This document shows, in pieces, positions 41,089 through 50,807 of a DNA stretch of 64,000 nt. Origin of the DNA: JAIBAC01 sp046331095 (GTDB lineage: Bacteria > Actinomycetota > Acidimicrobiia > UBA2766). The stretch is from the NCBI GenBank assembly GCA_046331095.1, contig JAXLRM010000007.1:62001-126000 (forward strand), written 5' to 3'. The translations under genes and the position numbers were made by a program. The notes beneath the pieces are model-generated. The model did no database searches. It was given only the letters and a program-made list of their open reading frames with translations, and had not been told where the DNA came from. Within the stretch, counting starts at the first letter, position 1, and each line of letters opens with the position of its first letter.

Positions 41089-42335
41089 ACGCCGTCCCCG
41101 ATCGCGCCGACGTCGTCGTGGTCGGTGGTGGTCCCGCCGGGGCCGCGGCGGCAGCACACCTCGCCGGCGCGGGTCACGAGGTGGTCGTCGTGGAGAAGAT
41201 GCGACACCCGCGGCAGAAGACCTGCGGCGACGGTCTCACCCCACGCTCGGTCAAGGCTCTGGTCGATCTCGGTATGGCCGACGAGGTCGCCCGCTGGCAT
41301 CCGGTTCGTGGTCTGCGCGCCTACGTCGCAGGTAGGTGTCTGGAGCTCGACTGGCCCGACCACCCCGTGTTCCCTCGCCACGGCGCCGTCGTGACCCGGG
41401 CCGAGCTCGACACGGCGATCGCCGAGCGTGCCCGCAAGGAGGGTGCGGTCTTCCTAGAGGACACGGAGGCGACTGCGCCCGGCATCGAGGACGGCATCGT
41501 GCGTGGCGTGGAGGTGCGGCCGAAGGGGGGCACCGGGTCACGCGTGTCGGCGGCGTTCGTGGTCGTCGCGGACGGTTCGCTGAGCCGCTTCGGGCGTGCC
41601 CTCGGCAACGCACGCGACCGCCGGTACCCGCTCGGCATGGCCATACGCGGCTATTTCGACAGCCCTCGCGATCGCGACGACTACATCGAGAGCCACATCG
41701 ACGTCCGCGACGCCGCCGGTCGGTCCCTGCCCGGCTACGGGTGGGTGTTTCCCGAAGGGGACGGCACCGTCAACGTGGGGATCGGCCTCCTGTCCACCTT
41801 CCGTGGGTGGAAGGGCGTGAACACGTCCGAGCTGATGGAAGCGTTCACCCGGGTGCTGCCCGCCTACTGGGAGGTCGATCCGGACTCGGGGCGCAGCATC
41901 CACGGCGGCAAGCTCCAGATGGGGATGAGCGTGCGGCCTCGGATCGGTCCGAACTGGCTCGCCGTCGGTGACGCTGCCGGAGCCATCAACCCCTTCAACG
42001 GCGAGGGGATCGCGTACGCGCTCGAGACGGCCGCGCTGGCCGCCGAGGTGATCGGCTCCGCTCTGGGACGCGGCAGCGGCACCGAGCTCTGGCGCTACGG
42101 CGTCGAGCTCGACCGCAGATACGCCGCGTACTACCGCGCCGCGAGGGGTTTCGTGCGACTCATCGGCGAGCCGACGGCCATGCGTGTGCTCTCCAACGTC
42201 GGCATGCGATCGGAGCGGATAATGACGGCGGTGCTCCGGATCATGGCGAACCTCTTGACCCCCGAGCTGCGCGACTCCGAAGAGCGTGTCTACGCGCTGC
42301 TCGAACGCCTCGTCGCGCTCGGCCCGGAGCCGTAG
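41085..42335 (+). CDS. menJ: geranylgeranyl reductase family protein, likely menaquinone reductase
   Basis: Protein of 416 residues with an FAD-binding GxGxxG motif VVVGGGPAGAAAAAHLAGAG at 11-30 and the family segment MRHPRQKTCGDGLTPRSV. The C-terminal FAD-contact motif is LAVGDAAGAINPFNGEGIAYAL. Relatives reduce double bonds in isoprenoid chains; in M. tuberculosis MenJ acts on menaquinone. The position directly upstream of nuoA is known from streptomycetes and fits a menaquinone role. GTG at 41085 overlaps the previous gene by GTGA. Confidence 0.75.
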   Translation: MNAVPDRADVVVVGGGPAGAAAAAHLAGAGHEVVVVEKMRHPRQKTCGDGLTPRSVKALVDLGMADEVARWHPVRGLRAYVAGRCLELDWPDHPVFPRHGAVVTRAELDTAIAERARKEGAVFLEDTEATAPGIEDGIVRGVEVRPKGGTGSRVSAAFVVVADGSLSRFGRALGNARDRRYPLGMAIRGYFDSPRDRDDYIESHIDVRDAAGRSLPGYGWVFPEGDGTVNVGIGLLSTFRGWKGVNTSELMEAFTRVLPAYWEVDPDSGRSIHGGKLQMGMSVRPRIGPNWLAVGDAAGAINPFNGEGIAYALETAALAAEVIGSALGRGSGTELWRYGVELDRRYAAYYRAARGFVRLIGEPTAMRVLSNVGMRSERIMTAVLRIMANLLTPELRDSEERVYALLERLVALGPEP

Positions 42336-42453
42336 GCCCTGCAGAGCGTGGGCGGAAGGCCCGGGCGGAGGCGCGATTCGGATTCGCAGAGGGTTCGGCC
42401 GAGTCCGTAGATTCCGGCGAGCCAGGGGTTTCGGAAAGTCGAGAGGAGGCGCC

Positions 42454-42894
42454 GTGCAACTTGGCGACTACCTGCCGATCGCGGTCATGGGCCTCCTCGC
42501 ACTCCTCTTCGGTGGCGCCTCGTACTTCCTGTCCGGACTGCTCGCCCCGCGCAAGCCGACCCCCGAGAAGCTGCAGCCCTACGAGTGCGGCATCGTGCCC
42601 GAATACGAGCCGCCGCAACGGTTCCCGGTGCAGTTCTACCTCGTGGCGGTGATCTTCATCGCCTTCGACATCGAGGTCATCTTCATGTACCCGTGGGCGG
42701 TGCGGATGCGCGACCTCGGCATGTTCGGCTTCGCGCTGATGGGGTCGTTCATCGTCATGCTCGTCGTGCCACTCGTGTACGTCATCCGCGAGCGCGTCCT
42801 CGACTGGGCTCCACGTCGCCGGCACGGCCGCGACAGCCTCATTGCGCGCTATCGCGCCGAGCACGAGGCTGCCGCCCGGGAGGAGGCGGCCTGA
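42454..42894 (+). CDS. nuoA: NADH-quinone oxidoreductase subunit A
   Basis: Protein of 146 residues with three membrane helices. The conserved loop EKLQPYECGIVPEYEPPQRF and the FDIEVIFMYPWA segment are typical. It is part of the hinge between the membrane arm and the peripheral arm of complex I. GTG start at 42454 follows AGAGGAGG. It is the first of fourteen nuo genes, nearly all overlapping by a few bases. Confidence 0.95.
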   Translation: MQLGDYLPIAVMGLLALLFGGASYFLSGLLAPRKPTPEKLQPYECGIVPEYEPPQRFPVQFYLVAVIFIAFDIEVIFMYPWAVRMRDLGMFGFALMGSFIVMLVVPLVYVIRERVLDWAPRRRHGRDSLIARYRAEHEAAAREEAA

Positions 42895-43373
42895 TGGCTC
42901 TCGAGGACTTCCGGCCCAACATCTTGACCTCCAATCTCGAGAAGGCGGTCAACTGGGCGCGGATGCGCTCCCCGTTTCCCGTGACCTTCGGCCTCGCCTG
43001 CTGCGCGATCGAGATGATGGCGACCGGTGGGGCCCACTTCGACATGTCGCGTTTCGGGATGGAGGTGTTCCGGGCGAGCCCGCGCCAGGCCGACCTGATG
43101 ATCGTCGCCGGCCGCGTCAGCCAGAAGATGGCGCCCGTGCTCCGTCAGATCTACGACCAGATGCCCGAACCGAAGTGGGTCATCTCGATGGGGGTGTGCG
43201 CGAGTACGGGCGGGATGTTCAACAACTACGCGATCGTGCAAGGAGTCGACCAGATCGTGCCCGTCGACGTCTACGCGCCCGGGTGCCCGCCCGGTCCCCA
43301 GACACTCATGAACGCAGTCCTGACCCTGCACGCCAAGATCACCTCCTCCGACCTCGTGCAGAACCACGCCTGA
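42894..43373 (+). CDS. nuoB: NADH-quinone oxidoreductase subunit B
   Basis: Protein of 159 residues that holds cluster N2, the last iron-sulfur cluster before quinone. Ligand cysteines are visible in LACCAIEMM (adjacent Cys pair), in SMGVCASTGGMF and in YAPGCPPGPQ. ATG overlaps the nuoA stop by one base. Confidence 0.97.
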   Translation: MALEDFRPNILTSNLEKAVNWARMRSPFPVTFGLACCAIEMMATGGAHFDMSRFGMEVFRASPRQADLMIVAGRVSQKMAPVLRQIYDQMPEPKWVISMGVCASTGGMFNNYAIVQGVDQIVPVDVYAPGCPPGPQTLMNAVLTLHAKITSSDLVQNHA

Positions 43374-43415
43374 AGCTGCCCCGGGGAGCCCGAACAAGAT
43401 GCCCAACGGATTGCG

Positions 43416-44018
43416 ATGAGCGACGACCGAACCGATGCAGGTGAGGCGATCCACGACGAGGTGGGGTCGCCGGCGCCCACCGACGCACTCCTCGCCGAGG
43501 TCTGCGCGCGCGTCCCGGGTGCGGGTTGGGACGTCAGCCACGGGCAACACGTTGTGTTCGTGGCGCCCGAGCATGTCGAAGAGCTCGGCTTCTGGCTACG
43601 CGACGAGCGCTCCTTCGACATGTGCACAGATGTCACCGCGGTCGACTACCTCGACCACTGGGATCGCCCCATGGGCACCTGGGTCGGGGCGCGGACCCGC
43701 TTCGAGGTGGTCGTGAACCTCCTCGATCTCGACGCCCCACGGCGCCTGCGCATCCGCGTGCCCGTCGACGAGGACGCGCCCCGGTGCCCGACGCTGTCCT
43801 ACGTGTGGGCTTCCGCCGACGCCGCCGAGCGAGAGGTCTTCGACATGTTCGGGATCGTCTTCGAAGGCCACCCCAACCTGACGCGCATCCTGATGCCCGA
43901 CGAGTGGGAGGGCCACCCCCTGCGCAAGGACTACGCGCTCGGCGCGATACCGGTCACCTTCAAGGAGGGCGGTGCCGAGCAGGGGGCCGGACGTCCGCCC
44001 GGGCCGGGAGGGATCTGA
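43416..44018 (+). CDS. nuoC: NADH-quinone oxidoreductase subunit C
   Basis: Protein of 200 residues, 30 kDa-subunit type. Conserved signatures are AEREVFDMFGIVFEGHPNLT and RILMPDEWEGHPLRKDY. It is separate from nuoD, unlike in enterobacteria. About 40 residues at the N terminus and a Gly-rich C terminus vary within the family. Confidence 0.94.
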   Translation: MSDDRTDAGEAIHDEVGSPAPTDALLAEVCARVPGAGWDVSHGQHVVFVAPEHVEELGFWLRDERSFDMCTDVTAVDYLDHWDRPMGTWVGARTRFEVVVNLLDLDAPRRLRIRVPVDEDAPRCPTLSYVWASADAAEREVFDMFGIVFEGHPNLTRILMPDEWEGHPLRKDYALGAIPVTFKEGGAEQGAGRPPGPGGI

Positions 44019-44019
44019 G

Positions 44020-45366
44020 TTGACCCAGACCCATCACACGCGCGCCCGGGTGGTGCCGCCGTCGGTGCTGCGGCCCATGACCCAGACCGACGAGGGCCGC
44101 CAGGAGATGATGAGCCCCGGAGCGACCAACGTCGTCGCGGCGCGGCGCCAGCGCGGTGTGATCACCAACGCCGATTTCGACGAGATCCTCGAGGCCCCCG
44201 AGGACGAGACGATGATCATCAACATGGGGCCGCAGCACCCGTCGACGCACGGGGTGCTGCGCCTCATGGTCGAGCTCGACGGCGAAGAGGTCCTCCGTGT
44301 CCAGCCGGTGGTGGGCTATCTCCACACCGGGATGGAGAAGACGGCCGAGAACCTCATGTACATCCAGGGGTCCACCAACGTCACCAGGATGGACTACCTC
44401 GCCCCGATGACCAACGAGCTGTGCTTCAGCCTCGCCGTCGAGAGGCTCCTCGACATCGAGGTCCCGCCGCGGGCCGCTGCCGTCAGGGTGCTGATGTGCG
44501 AACTCAACCGCATCGCGTCGCACATGCTGTGGTTCGCGACGACCGGGATGGACGTGGGCCAGACCACGATCATGATCCACGGCCTCCGCGAGCGTGAGAA
44601 GATCCTCTCCTTCTTCGAGAAGACGACCGGTCTGCGCATGAACCACGACTACATCCGCCCCGGTGGAGTGGCCGCGGACCTGCCCGACGGCTGGGAGCAC
44701 GACGTCGCCGAGATCCTCGACGTGCTGCCGCCGCGCATCGCCGAGAGCCGGGAACTCTTCGATCCCAACCCGATCTTCCAGCGCCGCACCCAGGGGGTGG
44801 GCGAGCTGACCCGCGAGGAAGCCCTGGCCCTCGGCGTCACCGGCCCGGTGCTGCGCGCCAGCGGCGTCGCGTGGGACCTTCGCAAGGCCTTCCCGTACTC
44901 GGGTTACGACCTCTACGAGTTCGACGTCCCCGTGTGGGACACGTGCGACGTGTGGGGCCGCTACCAGGTGCGGATGGCCGAGATCGGCGAGTCCGTGCGG
45001 ATCTGCCGGCAAGTCCTCGACGCAATGCCGCGCGGCGACTACCGCGTGCAGGACAAGAAGGTCACCCCGCCTCCGCGGCGTCGCATCGACACCTCGATGG
45101 AGGCGCTCATCCACCATTTCAAGCTCTACACGGAGGGCTTCAAGGTGCCCGAGGGCGAGACGTACGTGGGCGTCGAGTCCCCCCGCGGTGAGCTCGGCTG
45201 CTACCTCGTCGCCGACGGCGGCGCCAAGGCGTACCGCCAGCACACCCGTGGCCCCAGCTTCGTACACGTCCACGCGTTGCCACCGATGATGGTCGGCGGC
45301 CTCGTCGCCGATGCCATCGTCACGATCGCGGCGGTCGACCCGGTCCTCGGCGAGGTCGACCGCTGA
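44020..45366 (+). CDS. nuoD: NADH-quinone oxidoreductase subunit D
   Basis: Protein of 448 residues with the 49 kDa-subunit pattern: MGPQHPSTHGVLRLMVELDG, the quinone-site HTGMEKTAENL, and C-terminal LPPMMVGGLVADAIVTIAAV with the closing GEVDR. It forms the quinone pocket with nuoB. The start is uncertain: TTG 44020, right after the nuoC stop with GGGAGGGA before it, or an ATG near 44077; the conserved part starts at about residue 67. Confidence 0.95.
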   Translation: MTQTHHTRARVVPPSVLRPMTQTDEGRQEMMSPGATNVVAARRQRGVITNADFDEILEAPEDETMIINMGPQHPSTHGVLRLMVELDGEEVLRVQPVVGYLHTGMEKTAENLMYIQGSTNVTRMDYLAPMTNELCFSLAVERLLDIEVPPRAAAVRVLMCELNRIASHMLWFATTGMDVGQTTIMIHGLREREKILSFFEKTTGLRMNHDYIRPGGVAADLPDGWEHDVAEILDVLPPRIAESRELFDPNPIFQRRTQGVGELTREEALALGVTGPVLRASGVAWDLRKAFPYSGYDLYEFDVPVWDTCDVWGRYQVRMAEIGESVRICRQVLDAMPRGDYRVQDKKVTPPPRRRIDTSMEALIHHFKLYTEGFKVPEGETYVGVESPRGELGCYLVADGGAKAYRQHTRGPSFVHVHALPPMMVGGLVADAIVTIAAVDPVLGEVDR

Positions 45367-45980
45367 TGGCCGCCGCCGTGTTCACCGGCGAGGTGCTCGA
45401 GCGAGCACACGCGAAGATCGCCGAGTACCCCCATCCACGCAGCGCGATCCTGCCGCTGCTGCACATGCTCCAGGACGAGGCCGGGTACGTTACGACGACC
45501 GGCATGCGCGAGATCGCCGCCCTGATCGGGATCACCCCCGCCGAGGTCTACGGGACCGCGACCTTCTACACGATGTTCAAGTTCGAGCCGATCGGCCGGC
45601 ACCTCGTGTCGGTGTGCACCTCGCTCTCGTGCCAGATCCTCGGCGCCGACGAGCTCTACTCCCGCCTGCTCGACCACTACGGCGTCGCCAACAGCGAGAC
45701 CACCCCCGACGGCGAGTTCACCTTCGAGGAGGTCGAGTGCGCGGCCGCGTGCGGCGGGGCACCGTGCCTGCAGGTCGACTACCGCTTCTTCGAGTTCGTC
45801 GGCGCCGACGACGTCGTCGACCTCGTCGAGGACATACGCCGGCGCGGACTCGACGTGGTCCATGCCGAGCGTGGCTCCCGGATGGCGCCGTTGCCACCGC
45901 TGGAGGACGCAGAGGTGGCCGCCGGTCCTGCGCCGGAGCGCAAGTGGACACCGTCGTCGTCCTCGGAGGCCGAGAGCTGA
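45366..45980 (+). CDS. nuoE: NADH-quinone oxidoreductase subunit E
   Basis: Protein of 204 residues holding the [2Fe-2S] cluster N1a. Ligands lie in VSVCTSLSCQ and in EECAAACGG-like EVECAAACGGAPC. The N-terminal helical part has SAILPLLHMLQDEAGYV. A C-terminal tail of about 40 residues, Ser/Glu-rich, is not conserved. ATG overlaps the nuoD stop. Confidence 0.95.
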   Translation: MAAAVFTGEVLERAHAKIAEYPHPRSAILPLLHMLQDEAGYVTTTGMREIAALIGITPAEVYGTATFYTMFKFEPIGRHLVSVCTSLSCQILGADELYSRLLDHYGVANSETTPDGEFTFEEVECAAACGGAPCLQVDYRFFEFVGADDVVDLVEDIRRRGLDVVHAERGSRMAPLPPLEDAEVAAGPAPERKWTPSSSSEAES

Positions 45981-47359
45981 TGGCCGAGCTCATCCTCACG
46001 AAGCGGATGCTCGAGCGTCCGGACGACGCCCACACCCTCGAAGGCTACGAGGCCTCGGGCGGCTATCGCGCCCTGCGGCAGGTACTCGCCGACATGACAC
46101 CCGAGCAGGTCCTCGACGAGGTGAAGGCGTCGGGCCTGCGTGGTCGTGGGGGTGCCGGTTTCCCCACGGGGGTCAAGTGGGGCTTCGTGCCGCCCGACGT
46201 CTTCCCGCGTTACCTCGTGATCAACGGCGACGAGGGCGAGCCGGGCACGTTCAAGGACCGCATGCTCATGGAGCGCGATCCGCACCAGCTCGTCGAAGGC
46301 GTGATCCTCTCCTGCTACGCGCTCGGCGTGGAGCACGCGTTCGTCTACTGCCGTGGAGAGATGGGCCTCGCTTTCGAGCGCCTCTGCGACGCGGTCACTG
46401 CGGCCGAGGCCGCCGGCTACCTGGGTCCGCGAATCCTCGGCAGCGACTTCCACTGTCGCATCACCGTGCACCGCGCCGCCGGAGCGTACATATGTGGTGA
46501 GGAGACCGCCCTGCTCGCCAGTCTCGAAGGCAGGCGCGGCTGGCCGCGGCTGCGGCCCCCGTTCCCCGCGGTCAAGGGCCTCTACGCGAAGCCGACGGTG
46601 GTCAACAACGTCGAGACGATCTCGAACGTGGCCCACATCGTCGCCAACGGTGGAGCCTGGTACGCGTCGATGGGCACCGAGAAGTCGACCGGCACGCGCT
46701 TGTTCTGCCTGTCGGGGCACGTGAACCGTCCCGGGAACTACGAGGTCGAGCTCGGCACGACGTTTCGCGAGCTCTTCGATCGCTGGGGCAAGGGCATTCG
46801 CGACGGCAACGAGCTCAAGGCGTTCGTCCCCGGTGGTGCGAGCGCCCCGTGGTTCGACGCGTCCAGCGTCGACCTCCCCCTCGACATGGACGTCGTCCAA
46901 CAACACGGCTCGATGCTGGGCTCGGGTGCCGTGATGGTCATGGACCACACGACCGACATCGTGCGGGCGGCGTGGCGCCTCGTGAAGTTCTTCGCGCACG
47001 AGTCCTGCGGCGAGTGCACGCCGTGCCGCGAAGGCACCGACTGGCTCGAGGAGATCATGGAGCGACTCCTCGACGGGCACGGCCGCCCGTCCGACATCGC
47101 ACTCCTGCTCGACGTGAGCGACAACATCTCGCCCGGGCTCACATGGCCGCCTGCGCAGACCACGATCTGCCCGCTGGGGCCGTCTGCAACCGCGCCGATC
47201 GCGTCGACGATCAAGCTCTTCGCCGAGGACTACGAGCGTCTCGTCGTCGGCAACACCGGCCTCGAACCCGCTGCGTCGAGCGGGCCCGCTGGTCCGCCGC
47301 GCACCGTGCCGGTCGCGATCGGCCTCGGGGCCGACCACGAGGCGGTCTCGCATGGTTGA
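45980..47359 (+). CDS. nuoF: NADH-quinone oxidoreductase subunit F
   Basis: Protein of 459 residues that binds NADH, FMN and cluster N3. Glycine-rich NADH/FMN segments are GLRGRGGAGFPTGVKW and NGDEGEPGTFKDR; the cluster motif SCGECTPCREGT has three Cys, with the fourth in TTICPLGPSA. The C-terminal tail of about 40 residues is not conserved. ATG at 45980 overlaps the nuoE stop. Confidence 0.97.
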   Translation: MAELILTKRMLERPDDAHTLEGYEASGGYRALRQVLADMTPEQVLDEVKASGLRGRGGAGFPTGVKWGFVPPDVFPRYLVINGDEGEPGTFKDRMLMERDPHQLVEGVILSCYALGVEHAFVYCRGEMGLAFERLCDAVTAAEAAGYLGPRILGSDFHCRITVHRAAGAYICGEETALLASLEGRRGWPRLRPPFPAVKGLYAKPTVVNNVETISNVAHIVANGGAWYASMGTEKSTGTRLFCLSGHVNRPGNYEVELGTTFRELFDRWGKGIRDGNELKAFVPGGASAPWFDASSVDLPLDMDVVQQHGSMLGSGAVMVMDHTTDIVRAAWRLVKFFAHESCGECTPCREGTDWLEEIMERLLDGHGRPSDIALLLDVSDNISPGLTWPPAQTTICPLGPSATAPIASTIKLFAEDYERLVVGNTGLEPAASSGPAGPPRTVPVAIGLGADHEAVSHG

Positions 47360-49742
47360 GCGTGTCACGATCAACGTCGACGGACGCCCGATCGAAGCCG
47401 GGGCCGGCGAGCTCTTGATCGCCGCCTGCGAGGAAGGTGGTGTCTACATACCACGCTTCTGTTGGCACCCGCGCCTGCGCTCGGTCGGGATGTGCCGCAT
47501 GTGCCTCGTCGAGATCGAGGGCATGCGCGGGCTGCAACCGGCCTGTTACGTGCCCGTCACCGACGGCATGGAGGTGCGCACCCAGTCCCCGGCGGTGAAG
47601 AAGGCCCAGGAGGGTGTCCTCGAGTTCCTCCTGATCAACCACCCCCTCGACTGCCCTGTCTGCGACCGTGGCGGCGAGTGCCCGTTGCAGGACCAGACGC
47701 TCGCGTTCGGGCCGGGAGAGTCCCGCTTCGTCGAGGAGAAGCGGCACTTCGAGAAGCCCGTCCCGATCTCGGACCTGGTGCTCTTGGACCGTGAGCGCTG
47801 CATCCAGTGCGGACGCTGCGTGCGCGCGGCCGACGAGGTCGCGGGAGATCCCCTGATCGATTTCTCCTCCCGCGGCAACGACCTGCAGATCACGACGTTC
47901 CCGGACGAGCCGTTCAAGTCCTACTTCAGCGGCAACACCGTGCAGGTCTGCCCCGTGGGTGCGCTCACGGCGGCCCCGTACCGTTTCAAGGCGCGACCGT
48001 GGGACATCTCCGCAGTCGAGACGACTTGCACCATGTGCAGCGTCGGGTGCCGTGGTGCCCTCCAGCAGACGCGCAACACCCCCGTGCGCTTGCTCGGTGT
48101 CGACATCGAGGCGACGAACTGGGGCTGGCTCTGCGACAAGGGCCGCTTCGGTCACGAGTACGTTTCACATCCCGACCGCCTCACGCGGCCTGCAAAGGGG
48201 CGCGTGCCCGTGACTTGGGCGGAGGCGATCGACGAGGTCGCCGACCGCATCGGGGACCTGCGCGCCGGTGGTCGTGCCGCCGCCGCCATCGGTGGGGCGC
48301 GCCTCACCAACGAGGAGGCGTACGCGCTCTCGAAGTTCATGCGGGTCGTGTGCGGCACCAACGACGTCGACTGTCAACTCGACGACGGTCTCCCCGGGGC
48401 ATTCGTCGCAGGCGCAACAGGGCGCGCCGGCATCGCCGACCTCGACAGCGCAGCGGCCGTCGTGCTCGCCGCCCCCGACCTGAAGGAAGAACTGCCGGTC
48501 CTGTACTTGCGCGTACGGTCAGCTGTCGTCGACACCGGGGTTCCGCTGTTCGTGGCAGGAGGGCGCCAGTCGGGTCTCGACCGACACGCCGTAGCCCGGG
48601 TGGCTCGGGCGAGCGACCTCGATCCTGCGGCTCTGCCCGACGAGGGCGACGTCGTCGTCGTCGTGGGCCGCCAACATCTCGGCCAGGACCCCGAGGCCCT
48701 CGCGGCATGGGCCCAGGACTTCGCCGCCGCGCTGGGAGACCGTGCCCGCCTAATGCCGGTGCTGCGCCGTGCGAACGCGCACGGCGCTCTCGACATGGGC
48801 CTTTCGCCGGAGCTCCTCCCGGGGCGCGTGGCTGTTCACGACCACACTGCTCGCGAACAGCTGAGCTCGCGATGGGCGGGGTCGTTCCCGCTCGAGGCAG
48901 GGCGGAGCACACGTGCGATCCTCGAGACAGCCGCGGCAGGGGGAATCGCCGTACTCTTCGTCGTCGGTGCCGATCCGCTCGTGGACTTCCCCGACCCCGA
49001 CCTCGCGCGACGCGGTGTAGAGGGTGCGGACTACGTCGTCGCGATCGACCTCTTCGCAACGGAGACGGCCGCACACGCCGATCTCGTCCTGCCCGCCGCG
49101 GGCTGGGGTGAGGTGGACGGCACCGTCACCAACCTCGAAGGCCGCGTGCAGCGTGTAGCCGCGAGCGTGGTCGCACCGGGGCAGGCCGCGTCCGATGCCC
49201 AGCTCTTCCGCGAGGTTGCCGAGGCGCTCGGCATCGAGTTCGGCTGCGGCACCGCCCGGGCGACGATGGCCGAGATCGCCGAGGTGGTGCCGGCGTACGG
49301 TGGTGTGACGGCTTCGGCATTCCGCGGCGGCGCCGGGCGCGAGGGTGTCGTGGTCCGCTCCGGCGACGTCACGTGGGCCCGCCTCGGCGAGGCGCGCGAG
49401 CTCGACGCCACATCCGGCGGGGCCACGACCGGTGGGGAGGGTCTCGCCCTGCGCGTCGGGCGCACCCTGTACGACCGCGGCACGCTCGTCGCGCACTGCC
49501 CGTCGCTGGCCGAGCTCGGGCCCGGCAGCGTCGTGCGTCTCCACCCCGACACCGCAGCGGAGAAGGGCATGCGTGACGGCGACAAGATCGTCGTCTCGGT
49601 GGATTCGGAGGGCTTCGAAGCCGGCGTCGTCGTCGACCCCGGCGCCGTGCCGGGTGTGGCCTTCGTCCCACATGCCCAGGGCGGTGCCCCACTCGCTCTC
49701 GGGCCCACCAAGACCGTCACCCTCGCGAAACGGGGGTCGTGA
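47352..49742 (+). CDS. nuoG: NADH-quinone oxidoreductase subunit G
   Basis: Protein of 796 residues. The N-terminal ferredoxin-like domain has FCWHPRLRSVGMCRMC, then the CPVCDRGGECPLQ and CIQCGRCVRAADE cluster motifs, and a molybdopterin-oxidoreductase-like domain of about 550 residues without the cofactor. An additional motif TTCTMCSVGCR (about 225-235) is the N7-like cluster site. It overlaps nuoF by 8 bases. Confidence 0.95.
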   Translation: MVERVTINVDGRPIEAGAGELLIAACEEGGVYIPRFCWHPRLRSVGMCRMCLVEIEGMRGLQPACYVPVTDGMEVRTQSPAVKKAQEGVLEFLLINHPLDCPVCDRGGECPLQDQTLAFGPGESRFVEEKRHFEKPVPISDLVLLDRERCIQCGRCVRAADEVAGDPLIDFSSRGNDLQITTFPDEPFKSYFSGNTVQVCPVGALTAAPYRFKARPWDISAVETTCTMCSVGCRGALQQTRNTPVRLLGVDIEATNWGWLCDKGRFGHEYVSHPDRLTRPAKGRVPVTWAEAIDEVADRIGDLRAGGRAAAAIGGARLTNEEAYALSKFMRVVCGTNDVDCQLDDGLPGAFVAGATGRAGIADLDSAAAVVLAAPDLKEELPVLYLRVRSAVVDTGVPLFVAGGRQSGLDRHAVARVARASDLDPAALPDEGDVVVVVGRQHLGQDPEALAAWAQDFAAALGDRARLMPVLRRANAHGALDMGLSPELLPGRVAVHDHTAREQLSSRWAGSFPLEAGRSTRAILETAAAGGIAVLFVVGADPLVDFPDPDLARRGVEGADYVVAIDLFATETAAHADLVLPAAGWGEVDGTVTNLEGRVQRVAASVVAPGQAASDAQLFREVAEALGIEFGCGTARATMAEIAEVVPAYGGVTASAFRGGAGREGVVVRSGDVTWARLGEARELDATSGGATTGGEGLALRVGRTLYDRGTLVAHCPSLAELGPGSVVRLHPDTAAEKGMRDGDKIVVSVDSEGFEAGVVVDPGAVPGVAFVPHAQGGAPLALGPTKTVTLAKRGS

Positions 49743-50806
49743 TGGACTGGGTCGACTACTTGGTCCGCAGCGTCGTCGCCGTCGTCGTCTTTGCCGGGAT
49801 CCTCGGCACGTGCACGCTGCTCGTGTGGTTCGAGCGCCGCGGCGCCGCCTGGATGCAGGTGCGCTACGGACCGAACAGGGCCGGCCCCTTGGGGATCCTC
49901 CAAACGGTGGCCGACGCGGTCAAGCTCCTCACCAAGGAAGTGTTCGTCCCCGAATCGGCCGACCCGTTCGTGTACCGCGTCGCGCCACTGCTGTCGCTGC
50001 TGCCCGCGTTCTTGGCGCTCACGATCGTGCCGTTCGGTCCCGGATTCCACGTCGGCGATCGCTACGTCCCCATGCAAGTAGCCGACCTCAACATCGGGAT
50101 CCTGTGGCTGCTCTGCATGAGCAGCATCGCGGTCTACGGGTACATACTCGCCGGGTGGTCGTCGGGCTCGAAGTACCCGCTCCTCGGCGCCGTGCGACAG
50201 TCGGCGCAGGTGATCAGCTACGAGCTCGTGATGAGCCTCGCGATCATCCCCGTGGTGATGTGGGCGGGGACGCTTTCGACGTCGGGCATAGTCGCCGCGC
50301 AGAGCCGATACCACTGGTACGTCGTGCCGCTGATCGTGCCTGCCGTCGCGTTCTTCGTGAGCGGCATCGCCGAGACCAACCGGCCACCGTTCGACCTCGT
50401 CGAGGCCGAGAGCGAGCTCGTCGCCGGTGCGATCACCGAGTACGGCGGCGTGCGCTTCATGATGTTCTTCCTCGCCGAGTACACCAACATCATCACGATC
50501 TCGGCGATCACGACGACGCTGTTCCTGGGCGGGTGGAACGGCCCGATCCCCTTCGGCACGATCGCCGGATGGTCGGTAGTGCCCCTTTGGGGCCTGTTCT
50601 GGTTCCTGCTCAAGACCGGTCTCCTGCTCTTCGTGTTCATCTGGATCCGCGTGTCGCTGCCGCGGCTGCGTTACGACCAGCTCATGGCCTTCGGCTGGAA
50701 GGTCATGATCGGCGTCAACGTGGCGGTGGTGCTCGCGGTGTCGTTCGTGATCGCCCTGATGGAGCGGGGCGCTCTCCCGATGTTCTGGGCTCCACCGGGG
50801 AGGTGA
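49742..50806 (+). CDS. nuoH: NADH-quinone oxidoreductase subunit H
   Basis: Protein of 354 residues with eight membrane helices. It seals the quinone chamber and contacts nuoB and nuoD. Conserved loops ERRGAAWMQVRYGPNRAGP, AETNRPPFDLVEAESELVAG, and ISYELVMSL are present. Start is ATG 49742, overlapping the nuoG stop; GTG one codon earlier is equally possible. Confidence 0.96.
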   Translation: MDWVDYLVRSVVAVVVFAGILGTCTLLVWFERRGAAWMQVRYGPNRAGPLGILQTVADAVKLLTKEVFVPESADPFVYRVAPLLSLLPAFLALTIVPFGPGFHVGDRYVPMQVADLNIGILWLLCMSSIAVYGYILAGWSSGSKYPLLGAVRQSAQVISYELVMSLAIIPVVMWAGTLSTSGIVAAQSRYHWYVVPLIVPAVAFFVSGIAETNRPPFDLVEAESELVAGAITEYGGVRFMMFFLAEYTNIITISAITTTLFLGGWNGPIPFGTIAGWSVVPLWGLFWFLLKTGLLLFVFIWIRVSLPRLRYDQLMAFGWKVMIGVNVAVVLAVSFVIALMERGALPMFWAPPGR

Positions 50807-50807
50807 C